A stretch of 64,000 nucleotides of DNA, from the NCBI RefSeq assembly GCF_003219795.1, contig NZ_QJVC01000002.1, positions 354,097 through 418,096 on the forward strand, written 5' to 3'. Shown here one piece after another: positions 11,101-17,873 of the stretch. Position 1 is the first letter of the stretch; each line of letters starts with the position of its first letter. Under the pieces are notes generated by a model. That model did not search any database, had not been told where the DNA came from, and worked only from the letters and a program-made list of their open reading frames with translations. A program made the translations under genes and the position numbers. This DNA is from Arthrobacter psychrolactophilus (GTDB lineage Bacteria; Actinomycetota; Actinomycetes; Actinomycetales; Micrococcaceae).

Positions 11101-13004
11101 GGGTACTTTAGGCCCAGATCGTAGAGGAAGAAGTCGCGCTTGTCTTCGGTTTCAATCTCGAAGGGTCGCTCGTCGATCACCTCAAGTCCCAGGTTGTGGA
11201 AGAACGGCAGAATTCGGGTCAGGCTTTGCGGATGCGCCATGTACAGCTTGACGCGAGCGTCCTCCTCGAGCTCCACGCCGTGGCCGCTGGGCAGATAAAC
11301 ATGCAGCCCCGGTGCGCACTGTTCTGGGGTCTTGCCAGCCTCGATCGAGACCTTGTACTTCGCGTCAAAGTTCTCGAAGCGGGCAATGTCGGCCAGGGCG
11401 TCCTCTACCTCGAAGTCCACGCGGTAGCTGGCTGGGAATGCCTCAGCCCACTTGGAGACGAGGTGATCGGCACGGTCGTGGTCCTGCGAATCGCGCAGTA
11501 CCTGCGAGATACCTTCGGGCCAGGAGCGGGCCGCACGGACGAGTCGCTCCTCCAGATCCGAGGTCTGCAAATCGGGCGACAGCTGGTAGTTCTTGGGCAG
11601 GCGAATACGGAAGAAGAGTCGCGCCAGGGCGGACTCGCTCATTCGCGCCTCAAAATCGATCGAGACACCATCGAAGGTGCGCATGAGTTCTTCCTCGATG
11701 CGATGCCGGACGGCCGTGGTGTAGCGATCACGCGGAATGTAGACCAGTGCGGACATGAAGCGTCCGTAGATGTCTGGGCGCAAGAACAAGCGTGTGCGAC
11801 GGCGCTCGGCCAAGCGGAGGATGCCGGAGGCGATCTCGATCAGATCCGACACCTCGATCTGGAACAGCTCGTCACGGGGGTAGGTTTCCAGGACGGCAAA
11901 AAGGTCCTTGCCGGAGTGTGAGTTGGGCGGGAAGCCAAAGTGCCGCAGCACCGCATCCACCTTTTCCCGTACGACGGGAATGTTGCGTACCGAACCGGTG
12001 TAGACGGCTGAGGAGAACAGGCCGATGAAGCGCTGTTCGCCGTTGACGTTGCCCTGTGAATCAAAGGACTTGACGCCGATGTAGTCCAGGTAGGCGCTGC
12101 GGTGCACCGTGGAGCGTGAGTTCGCCTTCGTGATGACCAGGACGCGCTTTTCGCGGGCCTTGCGCTGGCCCGTGACGGTCAGGTGCTGAACCGTGGGGTG
12201 GCTGGAGCCGTCCCGGAGCAAACCTAGTCCGCTGCCTTCGCGGTTGACGAGGACCTCTTCGCCGTCGCGCCGGTGCAGATCATATTCCCGGTAGCCCAGG
12301 AAGGTGAAGTTGTCGGCCTCCATCCAGTGCAGGAGGTCCTCGGCCTCGCGCAGGTCCACGAGGGACTCGCCGGAGAGCACCGTCGCGAGGATTTCAGCGC
12401 GGCTCAGGGCCTTTTCGCGCATGGCCGGCCAGTCCTCCACGGCGGCACGGACATTGCCCAGAATGCGGTCTAAGCCGGTCAGCAATGCGGCTTTCGCCTC
12501 GTCGCCAATCTTGGGGATTTCGACAGCGATCCACGACTCAAGGAACGAGGCCGTGTGGTCATCGCCGAGCAGGTGGGCGATGTTGGGCATCGCTTGGGTG
12601 TCTCCGCTGGCCACGCCGGCATGCGAGGGAACCTTCGTCACCTGGGTCAGCTCGTTGCTGGACTTATCTCGGGACACGACGAAGACAGGGTGGGTGACTA
12701 GATGGATGGCTTGGTTCTGGCGCACGAGCTCGGCGCTGACGGAGTCCACGAGGAACGGCATGTCATCGGTGATGATGTAGACAACACTGGCATCGGATTC
12801 ATCAAGGATCTCAATGTTGGCCTGCCCGGGGATACGCTTACTCGCCAGCTTTTGGTGTGAATACGCTCGCGCCTGCAAGGTCTCGGGGTCGTACAGCGAC
12901 CCATCTTCCTCGGAGAGTTGCACAAAGTAGTCCGCAAGGAACCCCGCGCCGCCAAACTTGGCTTGGTCCAAGGCCGTCTCGTGGCTGGGTGAGTGCGATG
13001 ACAT
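8130..13004 (-). CDS. gdh: NAD-specific glutamate dehydrogenase, large type
   Basis: Oxidatively deaminates glutamate to 2-oxoglutarate using NAD+. At 1624 residues it is the same length I recall for M. tuberculosis Rv2476c and belongs to the ~180-kDa family. The N-terminal half carries the ACT-like regulatory segments (V-V-Y-I-I-T-D-D-M-P-F-L-V-D-S). The catalytic domain follows, with K-V-A-R-G-G-L-R-W-S-D-R-R-E-D-F, the lysine-rich V-P-T-G-A-K-G-G-F and the nucleotide-binding V-I-G-E-G-G-N-L-G-M-T. A helical C-terminal domain ends the protein. ATG 13004 has GGAGG about 10 nt upstream. In mycobacteria this enzyme is controlled by GarA, an FHA protein; no garA is in the window. Confidence 0.96.
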   Translation of the reverse strand: MSSHSPSHETALDQAKFGGAGFLADYFVQLSEEDGSLYDPETLQARAYSHQKLASKRIPGQANIEILDESDASVVYIITDDMPFLVDSVSAELVRQNQAIHLVTHPVFVVSRDKSSNELTQVTKVPSHAGVASGDTQAMPNIAHLLGDDHTASFLESWIAVEIPKIGDEAKAALLTGLDRILGNVRAAVEDWPAMREKALSRAEILATVLSGESLVDLREAEDLLHWMEADNFTFLGYREYDLHRRDGEEVLVNREGSGLGLLRDGSSHPTVQHLTVTGQRKAREKRVLVITKANSRSTVHRSAYLDYIGVKSFDSQGNVNGEQRFIGLFSSAVYTGSVRNIPVVREKVDAVLRHFGFPPNSHSGKDLFAVLETYPRDELFQIEVSDLIEIASGILRLAERRRTRLFLRPDIYGRFMSALVYIPRDRYTTAVRHRIEEELMRTFDGVSIDFEARMSESALARLFFRIRLPKNYQLSPDLQTSDLEERLVRAARSWPEGISQVLRDSQDHDRADHLVSKWAEAFPASYRVDFEVEDALADIARFENFDAKYKVSIEAGKTPEQCAPGLHVYLPSGHGVELEEDARVKLYMAHPQSLTRILPFFHNLGLEVIDERPFEIETEDKRDFFLYDLGLKYPEGVDPLATAALLDEAFGAAITGASESDNFDRLVLTEGMAWRQIVILRAYAKYLRQMGNTNSFGFIATTLLQNVAVTRGLIELFAARFNPEFAQDARPGLLTEVRARLDAALENVPTLDADKILRTFANLIESTLRTNYYRGRDFLSLKLNPAEIIGLPAPVPMFEIWVYSPRVEGTHLRFGKVARGGLRWSDRREDFRTEVLGLVKAQTVKNAVIVPTGAKGGFFAKALPNPAVDRGAWMAEGQASYKTFIRGLLDVTDNLLATADGEVVVPPENVVCHDAADTYLVVAADKGTASFSDTANAISSEYGFWLGDAFASGGSVGYDHKAMGITARGAWESVKRHFSEFDVDTQTQEFTAVGVGDMSGDVFGNGLLRTRHVRLIAAFDHRDIFLDPNPVAGPAFDERQRLYDLPRSSWQDYNPELISDGGGVFSRSLKSIPISPQVAVALGLPEGVVKLSPPELLKAILLAPSDLLYNGGIGTYIKARSESHVSVGDKTNDAIRVDGADLRVKVIGEGGNLGMTQLGRVEAALNGVILNTDAIDNSAGVDCSDHEVNIKIFVDRMVAAGKLDAGERTEFLMSMTDEIGHLVLEDNIEQNILLLNDRQRVVEWTPSYERFMDWLETHADLNRELEALPSNADLEARVASGQGLTSPELSVLLAYAKMELAKVLSASDLASDPWFKQTLRSYFPAAVSERFDAEIDTHPLRKEIIATAVANDMVNLGGITFAFRAMEESSASEVTIAKAFVALQEIFEFGSIRAALRELPPSFPTEQWCAVHLDMRRLLDRAVRWLVNEGIGTQSIDEVVSRFAPVVSSLSSRIGGFFQGVDTDRVAKGYTRAAECQMPEALGRRWAEMYESYPLLDIAMVSETLHEDQEAVAGVYYALYNRYDVDSLLERITALPRNDRWQALARAALRDDLYATTADMTRNVMDSTEAGSDALERIAAWELQNQEQLSRAIKMFAEVNELERDDMASLSVALRLLRSIVRR

Positions 13005-13117
13005 GAAAATAACGCCTCCGTCAAGAGAAAATAGACCGCCTCATTGCGATCAGTACACCTGAGCCTAGTCCCGAATATCAACCCTTGCTGTGGCTGTTAC
13101 TACAGGGTTTCCCGCAT

Positions 13118-14539
13118 TCACTGGTCAGCTGCACAACTCATACCGCGGATGGCTATGCTCAGCGGTGCGTCCGGGGAGAGCTCCCTCAGGAGCCGGCCCT
13201 CGAGCAGCGCTCTATCCGTCAGATCGGGGTCCCACGGCAGGAAATGCGCAATGTCATAGTCGGGCCCAAAACGCTCCCAGGCGTGAATAAGCGACCTCTC
13301 CGGCGTGCCACCGACGGCCTTGCGCCGCACCTTGTTCACCACCACCTTGATGCTGCTTCCCGGACAGGCCTGCCCCAACTCGTCTAGGCCCCTGATCAGC
13401 CGCGGGATCCCGATGGGGTCGCTATTGCCCACCGCGTACACCAGGTCGGCGCGACCGAGAACGGCCAAGGTGGCTGCGTTACGCCGCGGCGCCACCGTGT
13501 CGTAGCTGAGTTCCTCGTCGTTTTCCAAGGCGAAGCCACAGTCCACAATGACCACCTCGGCAATCTTTCGCGCCGCATCAAGGACTCGTTCGACGGCGGC
13601 CGCCCGCAATTCGGGCCAGCGGTCGGCCCGCGTCAGTCCCGTCAGCAACGAAAAGCTCCCGCCCTCGAACACGACCTGCGTCACGGTTTTGGCTAGCTCC
13701 GCCGTGCTCATCCCGCCTTGATCGGCCACTCGGCAGGCTTGGGCAAAGGAGGCCGCCTCATCTAAGAGTCCCAACGTGGCGGCCACGCTGGCACCGTAAC
13801 TATCTGCATCGATCAAGAGGACCTTATGACCCTTGACGGCTTGCTCGGCGGCAAGGTTGATGGCCACGGTGGTGCGTCCCGGAGACCCGGTGGGTCCCCA
13901 CACAGCAACGATGCTGCCGCTATCGCCGGGGCGCTGCCCTGGCCCGACACTATTGACCCTGAGTGGTTGTGCTTGATCATGACCTCGGGAGTTCTTGGCA
14001 CGCAGGTGCCAGCTACGCTTTCTCGGCAGGCTCTCGCCCGCGGTGGGGTCAGGAGAAGGTGCGCTGGCGGCGCGGGCCGGGGGTCCGGCGTCGTCCGTCT
14101 CTGGCTCATGCTGATGCAACACCGACTGGGCGGCAGAGCTGGCAGGCAGGGGCGCCGTGGGAACCGAAAATCCGCCCGAGCTGGGATGTCGCAGGCCCTC
14201 CACGGCCAGGCGAATCGTGTCGGTGAGGACCGTCGCCGTGATGGTCTCGGGAACCGTGGTGGCGCCGGCGCTCTGCAGGCGCCCGGACTGTTCCGCCGTG
14301 GCGGCCACGGCGACAACTAGGACACCCACGGCCGTGAGCCGATCGATCAACGTGGCCGTGAGCTCCTCGGTAAACTCCGCCACAACGGCCACCTGGGCCA
14401 GTCCGCTCTGACAGGCGGCCAGAAGCTCCGATAGCTCCGGGCAGCGCCGCACCACCTGCACCGTCCCGCGCGAACGGGCAAGCTCCTCGATCACCTGTGT
14501 TGCGGTGTCGCCGACCGAAACCACGCTGATCGTGGTCAT
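13118..14539 (-). CDS. CpaE/MinD-like ATPase with an unusual P-loop
   Basis: A 473-residue protein of the CpaE (Tad pilus localisation) and MinD superfamily. Residues 1-120 look like a receiver-type domain, followed by a linker rich in Pro, Ala and Ser, then a P-loop domain beginning about residue 207. The P-loop reads WGPTGSPGRTTVAINLA, so both the signature and the Walker lysines of the deviant Walker motif are absent (arginine stands at the usual K-T-T position). Switch motifs L-L-I-D-A-D-S-Y-G and V-I-V-D-C-G-F are present. The start overlaps the stop of the SAF-domain gene by ATGA, so the two are coupled. No pilin, TadA, TadB or TadC genes are adjacent. Confidence 0.8.
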   Translation of the reverse strand: MTTISVVSVGDTATQVIEELARSRGTVQVVRRCPELSELLAACQSGLAQVAVVAEFTEELTATLIDRLTAVGVLVVAVAATAEQSGRLQSAGATTVPETITATVLTDTIRLAVEGLRHPSSGGFSVPTAPLPASSAAQSVLHQHEPETDDAGPPARAASAPSPDPTAGESLPRKRSWHLRAKNSRGHDQAQPLRVNSVGPGQRPGDSGSIVAVWGPTGSPGRTTVAINLAAEQAVKGHKVLLIDADSYGASVAATLGLLDEAASFAQACRVADQGGMSTAELAKTVTQVVFEGGSFSLLTGLTRADRWPELRAAAVERVLDAARKIAEVVIVDCGFALENDEELSYDTVAPRRNAATLAVLGRADLVYAVGNSDPIGIPRLIRGLDELGQACPGSSIKVVVNKVRRKAVGGTPERSLIHAWERFGPDYDIAHFLPWDPDLTDRALLEGRLLRELSPDAPLSIAIRGMSCAADQ

Positions 14540-15177
14540 GGGGCGGCGCCGGGGTTCCAGACGACGGCGACCTTGGCCTTGTTGGCGACGGCGCCGAGGA
14601 ACTTGGGCATTTGGGAGTCGGTCACGAGGACCATGAGCTGGGTATTCTTGCCCGAACCCAGCGACGTTGCGGCCACATTGAGCGCGGCCACCTCGGCACC
14701 GGGAAGCATCAACACGGGGTCTTGGAAACCGTTGCGTTCATCGGGCAGGGCAATCCAGACGTCGACGTAGCTGCCCACGATGACTTCCTTGGGCAGTGGC
14801 TCATCGACCGTGACGGAGACGGGTTTTCGATCCAGTGCATCCATCTGCCCGATGCTGGAGCGGGAGACCAATTCCCCCTTGGGCACCATCCGCACAGCCA
14901 CGGAATGCTCATCGAAGACATCGTGCGGGTCGAGGTATTTTCCGTCGACCTCACCCAATTGGACCTGTGCAATGGAAAAGGAATCGGCCGTGACTTTTTG
15001 GCCCACCACGAGCGCGTCCTTGGCCACATACATGGGTACGGTTTTTGCCGCGCTACCCACGAGCGCCACGACTCCGGCCACGGATGCCAGCACCATCAGG
15101 ATGCCGATGAGTAATCGAGGATCCTTCCACGAGGGTTTACGCAGCCGGGCGGCCGCGTCAGATTCTTCCCCTGCCAT
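14536..15177 (-). CDS. CpaB/RcpC-like SAF-domain protein
   Basis: A 213-residue protein with one N-terminal membrane helix (about 22-42) followed by a SAF domain (Y-V-A-K-D-A-L-V-V-G-Q-K-V-T-A-D-S-F). The rest resembles CpaB/RcpC, periplasmic or outer-face components of Flp/Tad pilus machines. GGAGGAACT precedes ATG 15177. It forms a two-gene operon with the CpaE-like ATPase. Since no secretion ATPase or pilin is nearby, it may serve a Tad system encoded elsewhere, or have an independent role. Confidence 0.8.
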   Translation of the reverse strand: MAGEESDAAARLRKPSWKDPRLLIGILMVLASVAGVVALVGSAAKTVPMYVAKDALVVGQKVTADSFSIAQVQLGEVDGKYLDPHDVFDEHSVAVRMVPKGELVSRSSIGQMDALDRKPVSVTVDEPLPKEVIVGSYVDVWIALPDERNGFQDPVLMLPGAEVAALNVAATSLGSGKNTQLMVLVTDSQMPKFLGAVANKAKVAVVWNPGAAP

Positions 15178-15342
15178 AGTTCCTCCCCATCACGGGAACC
15201 TACCGCCAGCAACACCGCTGCCGTCTACCATTTCTACCGCTGATCAGGCCACCGTGAAAGACCTTGACGAAAATTGGGCCCAATCTGTGGATATCAACGG
15301 CGAACCTCGCCAAACATGGACAAAGGAGGGGATAATGGTCTT

Positions 15343-15561
15343 ATGCCTCGATTCCTCACTTTGGCCGATGTTGCCGAACAGCTGCAGATCTCGGCTGCTG
15401 CCTGCTACGCCTTAGTTCATAGCGGTGAACTGCCGGCCTTCCAGATTGGCGGACGCGGTCAGTGGCGCGTGGATGCTGCGAAGTTTGAGCAGTTCATCGA
15501 CGACCGCCACGCCGCTGCCCGCGCCATGTTGGCGGCAGAAAACTCAGCCTCAGCCAGTTGA
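15343..15561 (+). CDS. Small excisionase-family (BldC-like) DNA-binding protein
   Basis: A 72-residue protein that is almost entirely one winged-helix MerR/excisionase-type domain: F-L-T-L-A-D-V-A-E-Q-L-Q-I-S, then a recognition helix and the wing I-G-G-R-G-Q-W-R-V. This is the fold of Streptomyces BldC, which binds tandem direct repeats. ATG 15343 lies 11 nt after the strong GGAGGGG (15325-15331). Another ATG at 15335 is in a frame that gives no recognisable protein. It is divergent from the SAF-domain gene and convergent with the next, unknown gene. Target genes are not known; tandem repeats near 16263 are a candidate. Confidence 0.8.
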   Translation: MPRFLTLADVAEQLQISAAACYALVHSGELPAFQIGGRGQWRVDAAKFEQFIDDRHAAARAMLAAENSASAS

Positions 15562-15593
15562 GCCTGCGCGGTCGCTGCCCAGTATCCGCCGCC

Positions 15594-16154
15594 TTAAAAT
15601 TCATTATCTGAGGCGGAGGCAATAGCGACGAGCGCCGCCAAGGGGACCACCACACTCCCCTGCGCATTCCCCCGGTCCCGGCCCACGCCGTCGGCCATTT
15701 GCATGAGCTGAACATAATCCGCGCCCACCTGGTCCAGCACTCCGCGCAGGCTGGCTGGCCGTGTCCCCGCCAGCTCGAGCACCACCGTGGAACGATTTCG
15801 AGCCAGCACCCGCAAGGCTGCCGGCAAGGTGTAAGGAACTCGCGATGTGGCCCGCACCCGGTGCGTCCCCACACCCTGAACACGGAGCACCATGGCCAGG
15901 GGCAAGAGCACCGAACGACGCTCCTGGCCCAGTAACAACCACTGTTGTTCCACGCGCTGAACCTCGCCATGAAAAACCGTTCCGCTCCTCATGGTCGCCG
16001 AAATTTGTCGTCCCAGGGCACCTCGTAGCACCTCGGAAAAGCTCAGCTGAGATGCCTCGATGCGGGCCAGTTCATTGATGTGCTGCTCGAGCTCCTGCTG
16101 CGTTTCGGCATGAAATTGCGCTTCTAGATCCCCAAAGAGCAGCTCCCATCGCAT
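15594..16154 (-). CDS. Conserved hypothetical, possible Sm-like beta barrels
   Basis: A 186-residue soluble protein I do not recognise. An N-terminal helical stretch (about 1-50, with Q-Q-E-L-E-Q-H-I-N-E-L-A-R-I-E) is followed by two similar beta-rich segments. These are G-T-V-F-H-G-E-V-Q-R-V-E-Q-Q-W-L-L-L at about 58-75 and R-P-A-S-L-R-G-V-L-D-Q-V-G-A-D-Y-V-Q-L at about 131-149. Each has the glycine-then-V-x-x-V-x-x-D-x-V-x-L rhythm of Sm/LSm-like folds; that comparison is my inference. It lies between the BldC-like gene and the LysM gene and is divergent from the latter. Confidence 0.65.
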   Translation of the reverse strand: MRWELLFGDLEAQFHAETQQELEQHINELARIEASQLSFSEVLRGALGRQISATMRSGTVFHGEVQRVEQQWLLLGQERRSVLLPLAMVLRVQGVGTHRVRATSRVPYTLPAALRVLARNRSTVVLELAGTRPASLRGVLDQVGADYVQLMQMADGVGRDRGNAQGSVVVPLAALVAIASASDNEF

Positions 16155-16262
16155 GGCGTCACGCTAAGCCCGTGCCGCGCCTTCCGTCAACAGATCGACA
16201 GCGATCCGGCATCCCGAGCACCACAATCTTGCCGAAGCTATGGACACGGACGCACTTTAGGG

Positions 16263-16319
16263 TTCAAAATAAGTCTTAGGTATTCAAAATAGCTCTAAAC
16301 GTATCAAACGAGTTCAAAG
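16263..16319. repeat. Short direct repeats upstream of the LysM gene
   Basis: TTCAAAATA occurs at 16263-16271 and 16283-16291, a shorter TCAAACG at 16304 and TTCAAAGG at 16313-16320, so related units recur at about 20, 20 and 10 bp. The first two continue with similar sequence (AAGTCTTAGGTA and GCTCTAAACGTA). All lie in the 174-nt gap before the LysM gene. A tandem array on one face of the helix is the kind of target that BldC-like proteins bind, and one is encoded 700 bp away. Confidence 0.45.
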
Positions 16320-16328
16320 GAGATCTCG

Positions 16329-17105
16329 GTGAAACGGCAACTATACGCAGACCTCGCCATGACGGGGGCGCTCCTGCTCCTGGCCGGCTCGCTGGTCTTC
16401 AGCGGTTTTTCGCTCCTGAGGATGCGCTGGAGCAGCATCGAATCCGGGCGCCTCCTGGATTTACCGGAGCTGATGGGTGTGGGCAGTGCGGGAGCGGGAC
16501 TGGCACTGTTGTGTTGGTGGCTGACGGCTCTCATCTGCGCCTTGATCTCCCCGCTGGCACAGCATCTGGGCATCCCGAGGCTCGCAGCCTTCACGAACGC
16601 TTACTCTCCAGCGTTCATGCGTAGGATCGTGATCGCCGTGGTGGGCATAAATCTGCTAGCCGCTCCCCTCGCCACGGCAGCGCCGTCGGACGGAAGCGAT
16701 CCGAGGTGGCAGCCGGGGACCGTTGCAACGACGCCAGCGCCGTCCAGCCCGGCGGCGACCAACACACTTCCTTCCGTGGACGTCGTTCCTGTCGAGCCGG
16801 CCTGGGTGCCGCGCACCGCTGCGACGGATCCCGCCTTGCTGGCCCGCCCACCGGCACGGGCCGAACGACTGCCCTCTGACGCACCCCAAGAACAATCCCA
16901 GAACCCCGCCACCGAAACGGATGTTGTCGTGCAGCAGGGCGACAGCCTCTGGAGCATCGTGGCCGCAGCGCTGGGCCCCTTTTCCAACGACGTCGACGTG
17001 GCGCTCGCCTGGCCGCGCTGGTACAGCGCCAATCGCGAAGCCATTGGCCCCGACCCAAACATCATCTTCCCCGGCCAAATCTTGCACGCACCCACCGCGC
17101 CATGA
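16329..17105 (+). CDS. LysM-domain membrane protein
   Basis: A 258-residue protein with hydrophobic segments at about 9-31, 48-75 and 98-118. A long Ala/Pro/Ser-rich linker and a C-terminal LysM domain (about 196-256) follow, beginning V-V-V-Q-Q-G-D-S-L-W-S-I-V and ending I-I-F-P-G-Q-I-L. LysM binds peptidoglycan glycans, so the C-terminus is probably outside the membrane. GTG 16329 follows AAAGGAG (16316-16322) at a 6-nt spacing. It lies 72 nt before the Rv3235-like gene in the same direction and is probably co-transcribed with it, upstream of secA. Confidence 0.85.
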   Translation: MKRQLYADLAMTGALLLLAGSLVFSGFSLLRMRWSSIESGRLLDLPELMGVGSAGAGLALLCWWLTALICALISPLAQHLGIPRLAAFTNAYSPAFMRRIVIAVVGINLLAAPLATAAPSDGSDPRWQPGTVATTPAPSSPAATNTLPSVDVVPVEPAWVPRTAATDPALLARPPARAERLPSDAPQEQSQNPATETDVVVQQGDSLWSIVAAALGPFSNDVDVALAWPRWYSANREAIGPDPNIIFPGQILHAPTAP

Positions 17106-17177
17106 ACCGGAAGGCCATTCGCACCGGGAGTGACGCCCCGACCGCAAGCTTCATCTTCAATGCACCAGGAGAACATC

Positions 17178-17756
17178 GTGAGTACAGCAGCCAGCTTTGA
17201 AGAATCTAGCCAACCCCGCCTTGTCGTGGTTCGCGCCGCGCAGCCAGACGCTTCAGGCCAGGAGGACACCGAGCAAAGCGGAGGCACCGTGGTGCGGCTC
17301 CCCAGCCAGGGTGAACGCACCAAACGTCGGGCCACTGAAGGATCCGCGGCAGCCGTGCGATCCCTCAACCCTGAGGCAGCAGATCGCGAAGTCGTGGCAG
17401 TCATGTCATCCAAGATCGCCCAGGCGGTCCTGGAAGTTCTCAGCGGTGTCCGTTCTGTCCAGCAGCTCTCGCGCTGGCTCGACACGATGTGTCTCAGCGC
17501 CCTCACCACCCGGGCGCGTCTGCATGCGGAGGCCTGCCGGGCCCAGCTTCGGCGGCAGAGTCATGATCCGAGCTACGGCAATGTCGCTACCTTGCATCAC
17601 CAGCCAATCGTGCATTCGGTCCACTGCAGCCCTGTGGCACCGGGGATCTTTGAAAGCTCGGTCGTGATTTCTGATGCAAACCGTTTCCGGGCGGTCGCCA
17701 TGCGGTTCGAACGCAGCAAGGGTCTGTGGAAGGTCACCGCGCTACAGATCGGCTAG
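17178..17756 (+). CDS. Rv3235-family protein
   Basis: A 192-residue protein of the actinobacterial Rv3235 family (unknown function). The N-terminal third is polar and low in structure. The C-terminal part (about 70-192) has the family signature: a helix with V-L-E-V-L-S-G-V-R-S-V-Q-Q-L-S-R-W, then L-H-H-Q-P-I-V-H-S-V-H, and a terminal strand W-K-V-T-A-L-Q-I-G. GTG 17178 has AGGAG (17167-17171) 6 nt upstream; an in-frame start at 17130 has none. The family usually lies near secA, as here, and a link to secretion has been guessed but not shown. Confidence 0.82.
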   Translation: MSTAASFEESSQPRLVVVRAAQPDASGQEDTEQSGGTVVRLPSQGERTKRRATEGSAAAVRSLNPEAADREVVAVMSSKIAQAVLEVLSGVRSVQQLSRWLDTMCLSALTTRARLHAEACRAQLRRQSHDPSYGNVATLHHQPIVHSVHCSPVAPGIFESSVVISDANRFRAVAMRFERSKGLWKVTALQIG

Positions 17757-17780
17757 CTTCCACCGCCATGAGAGCACGCA

Positions 17781-17837
17781 AAAAGCCGCCGTTGGATGGG
17801 GCCACAGCTTAGTGGTCCTTTTCCAACGACGGCTTTT
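17781..17837. terminator. Bidirectional terminator between the Rv3235-like gene and secA
   Basis: AAAAGCCGCCGTTGGA (17781-17796) pairs with TCCAACGACGGCTTTT (17822-17837) at 15 of 16 positions. The loop holds a second stem (GGCCAC / GTGGTCC). A-runs on one side and T-runs on the other give U-tracts in both directions, fitting the two converging genes. Confidence 0.85.
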
Positions 17838-17873
17838 GCCGGTTCTGGCAGTATCAGCCAGAACCATTCATGC

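Noticed and set aside
8250-11921. Several long frames antisense to gdh (for example 8250-9146, 10071-11024, 11196-11921)
   Set aside because: All lie within the coherent 1624-codon gdh frame and show no conserved domain.
16263-16319. The tandem TTCAAAATA units as a CRISPR array
   Set aside because: Units are only about 9 bp and degenerate, with no spacer structure and no cas genes.
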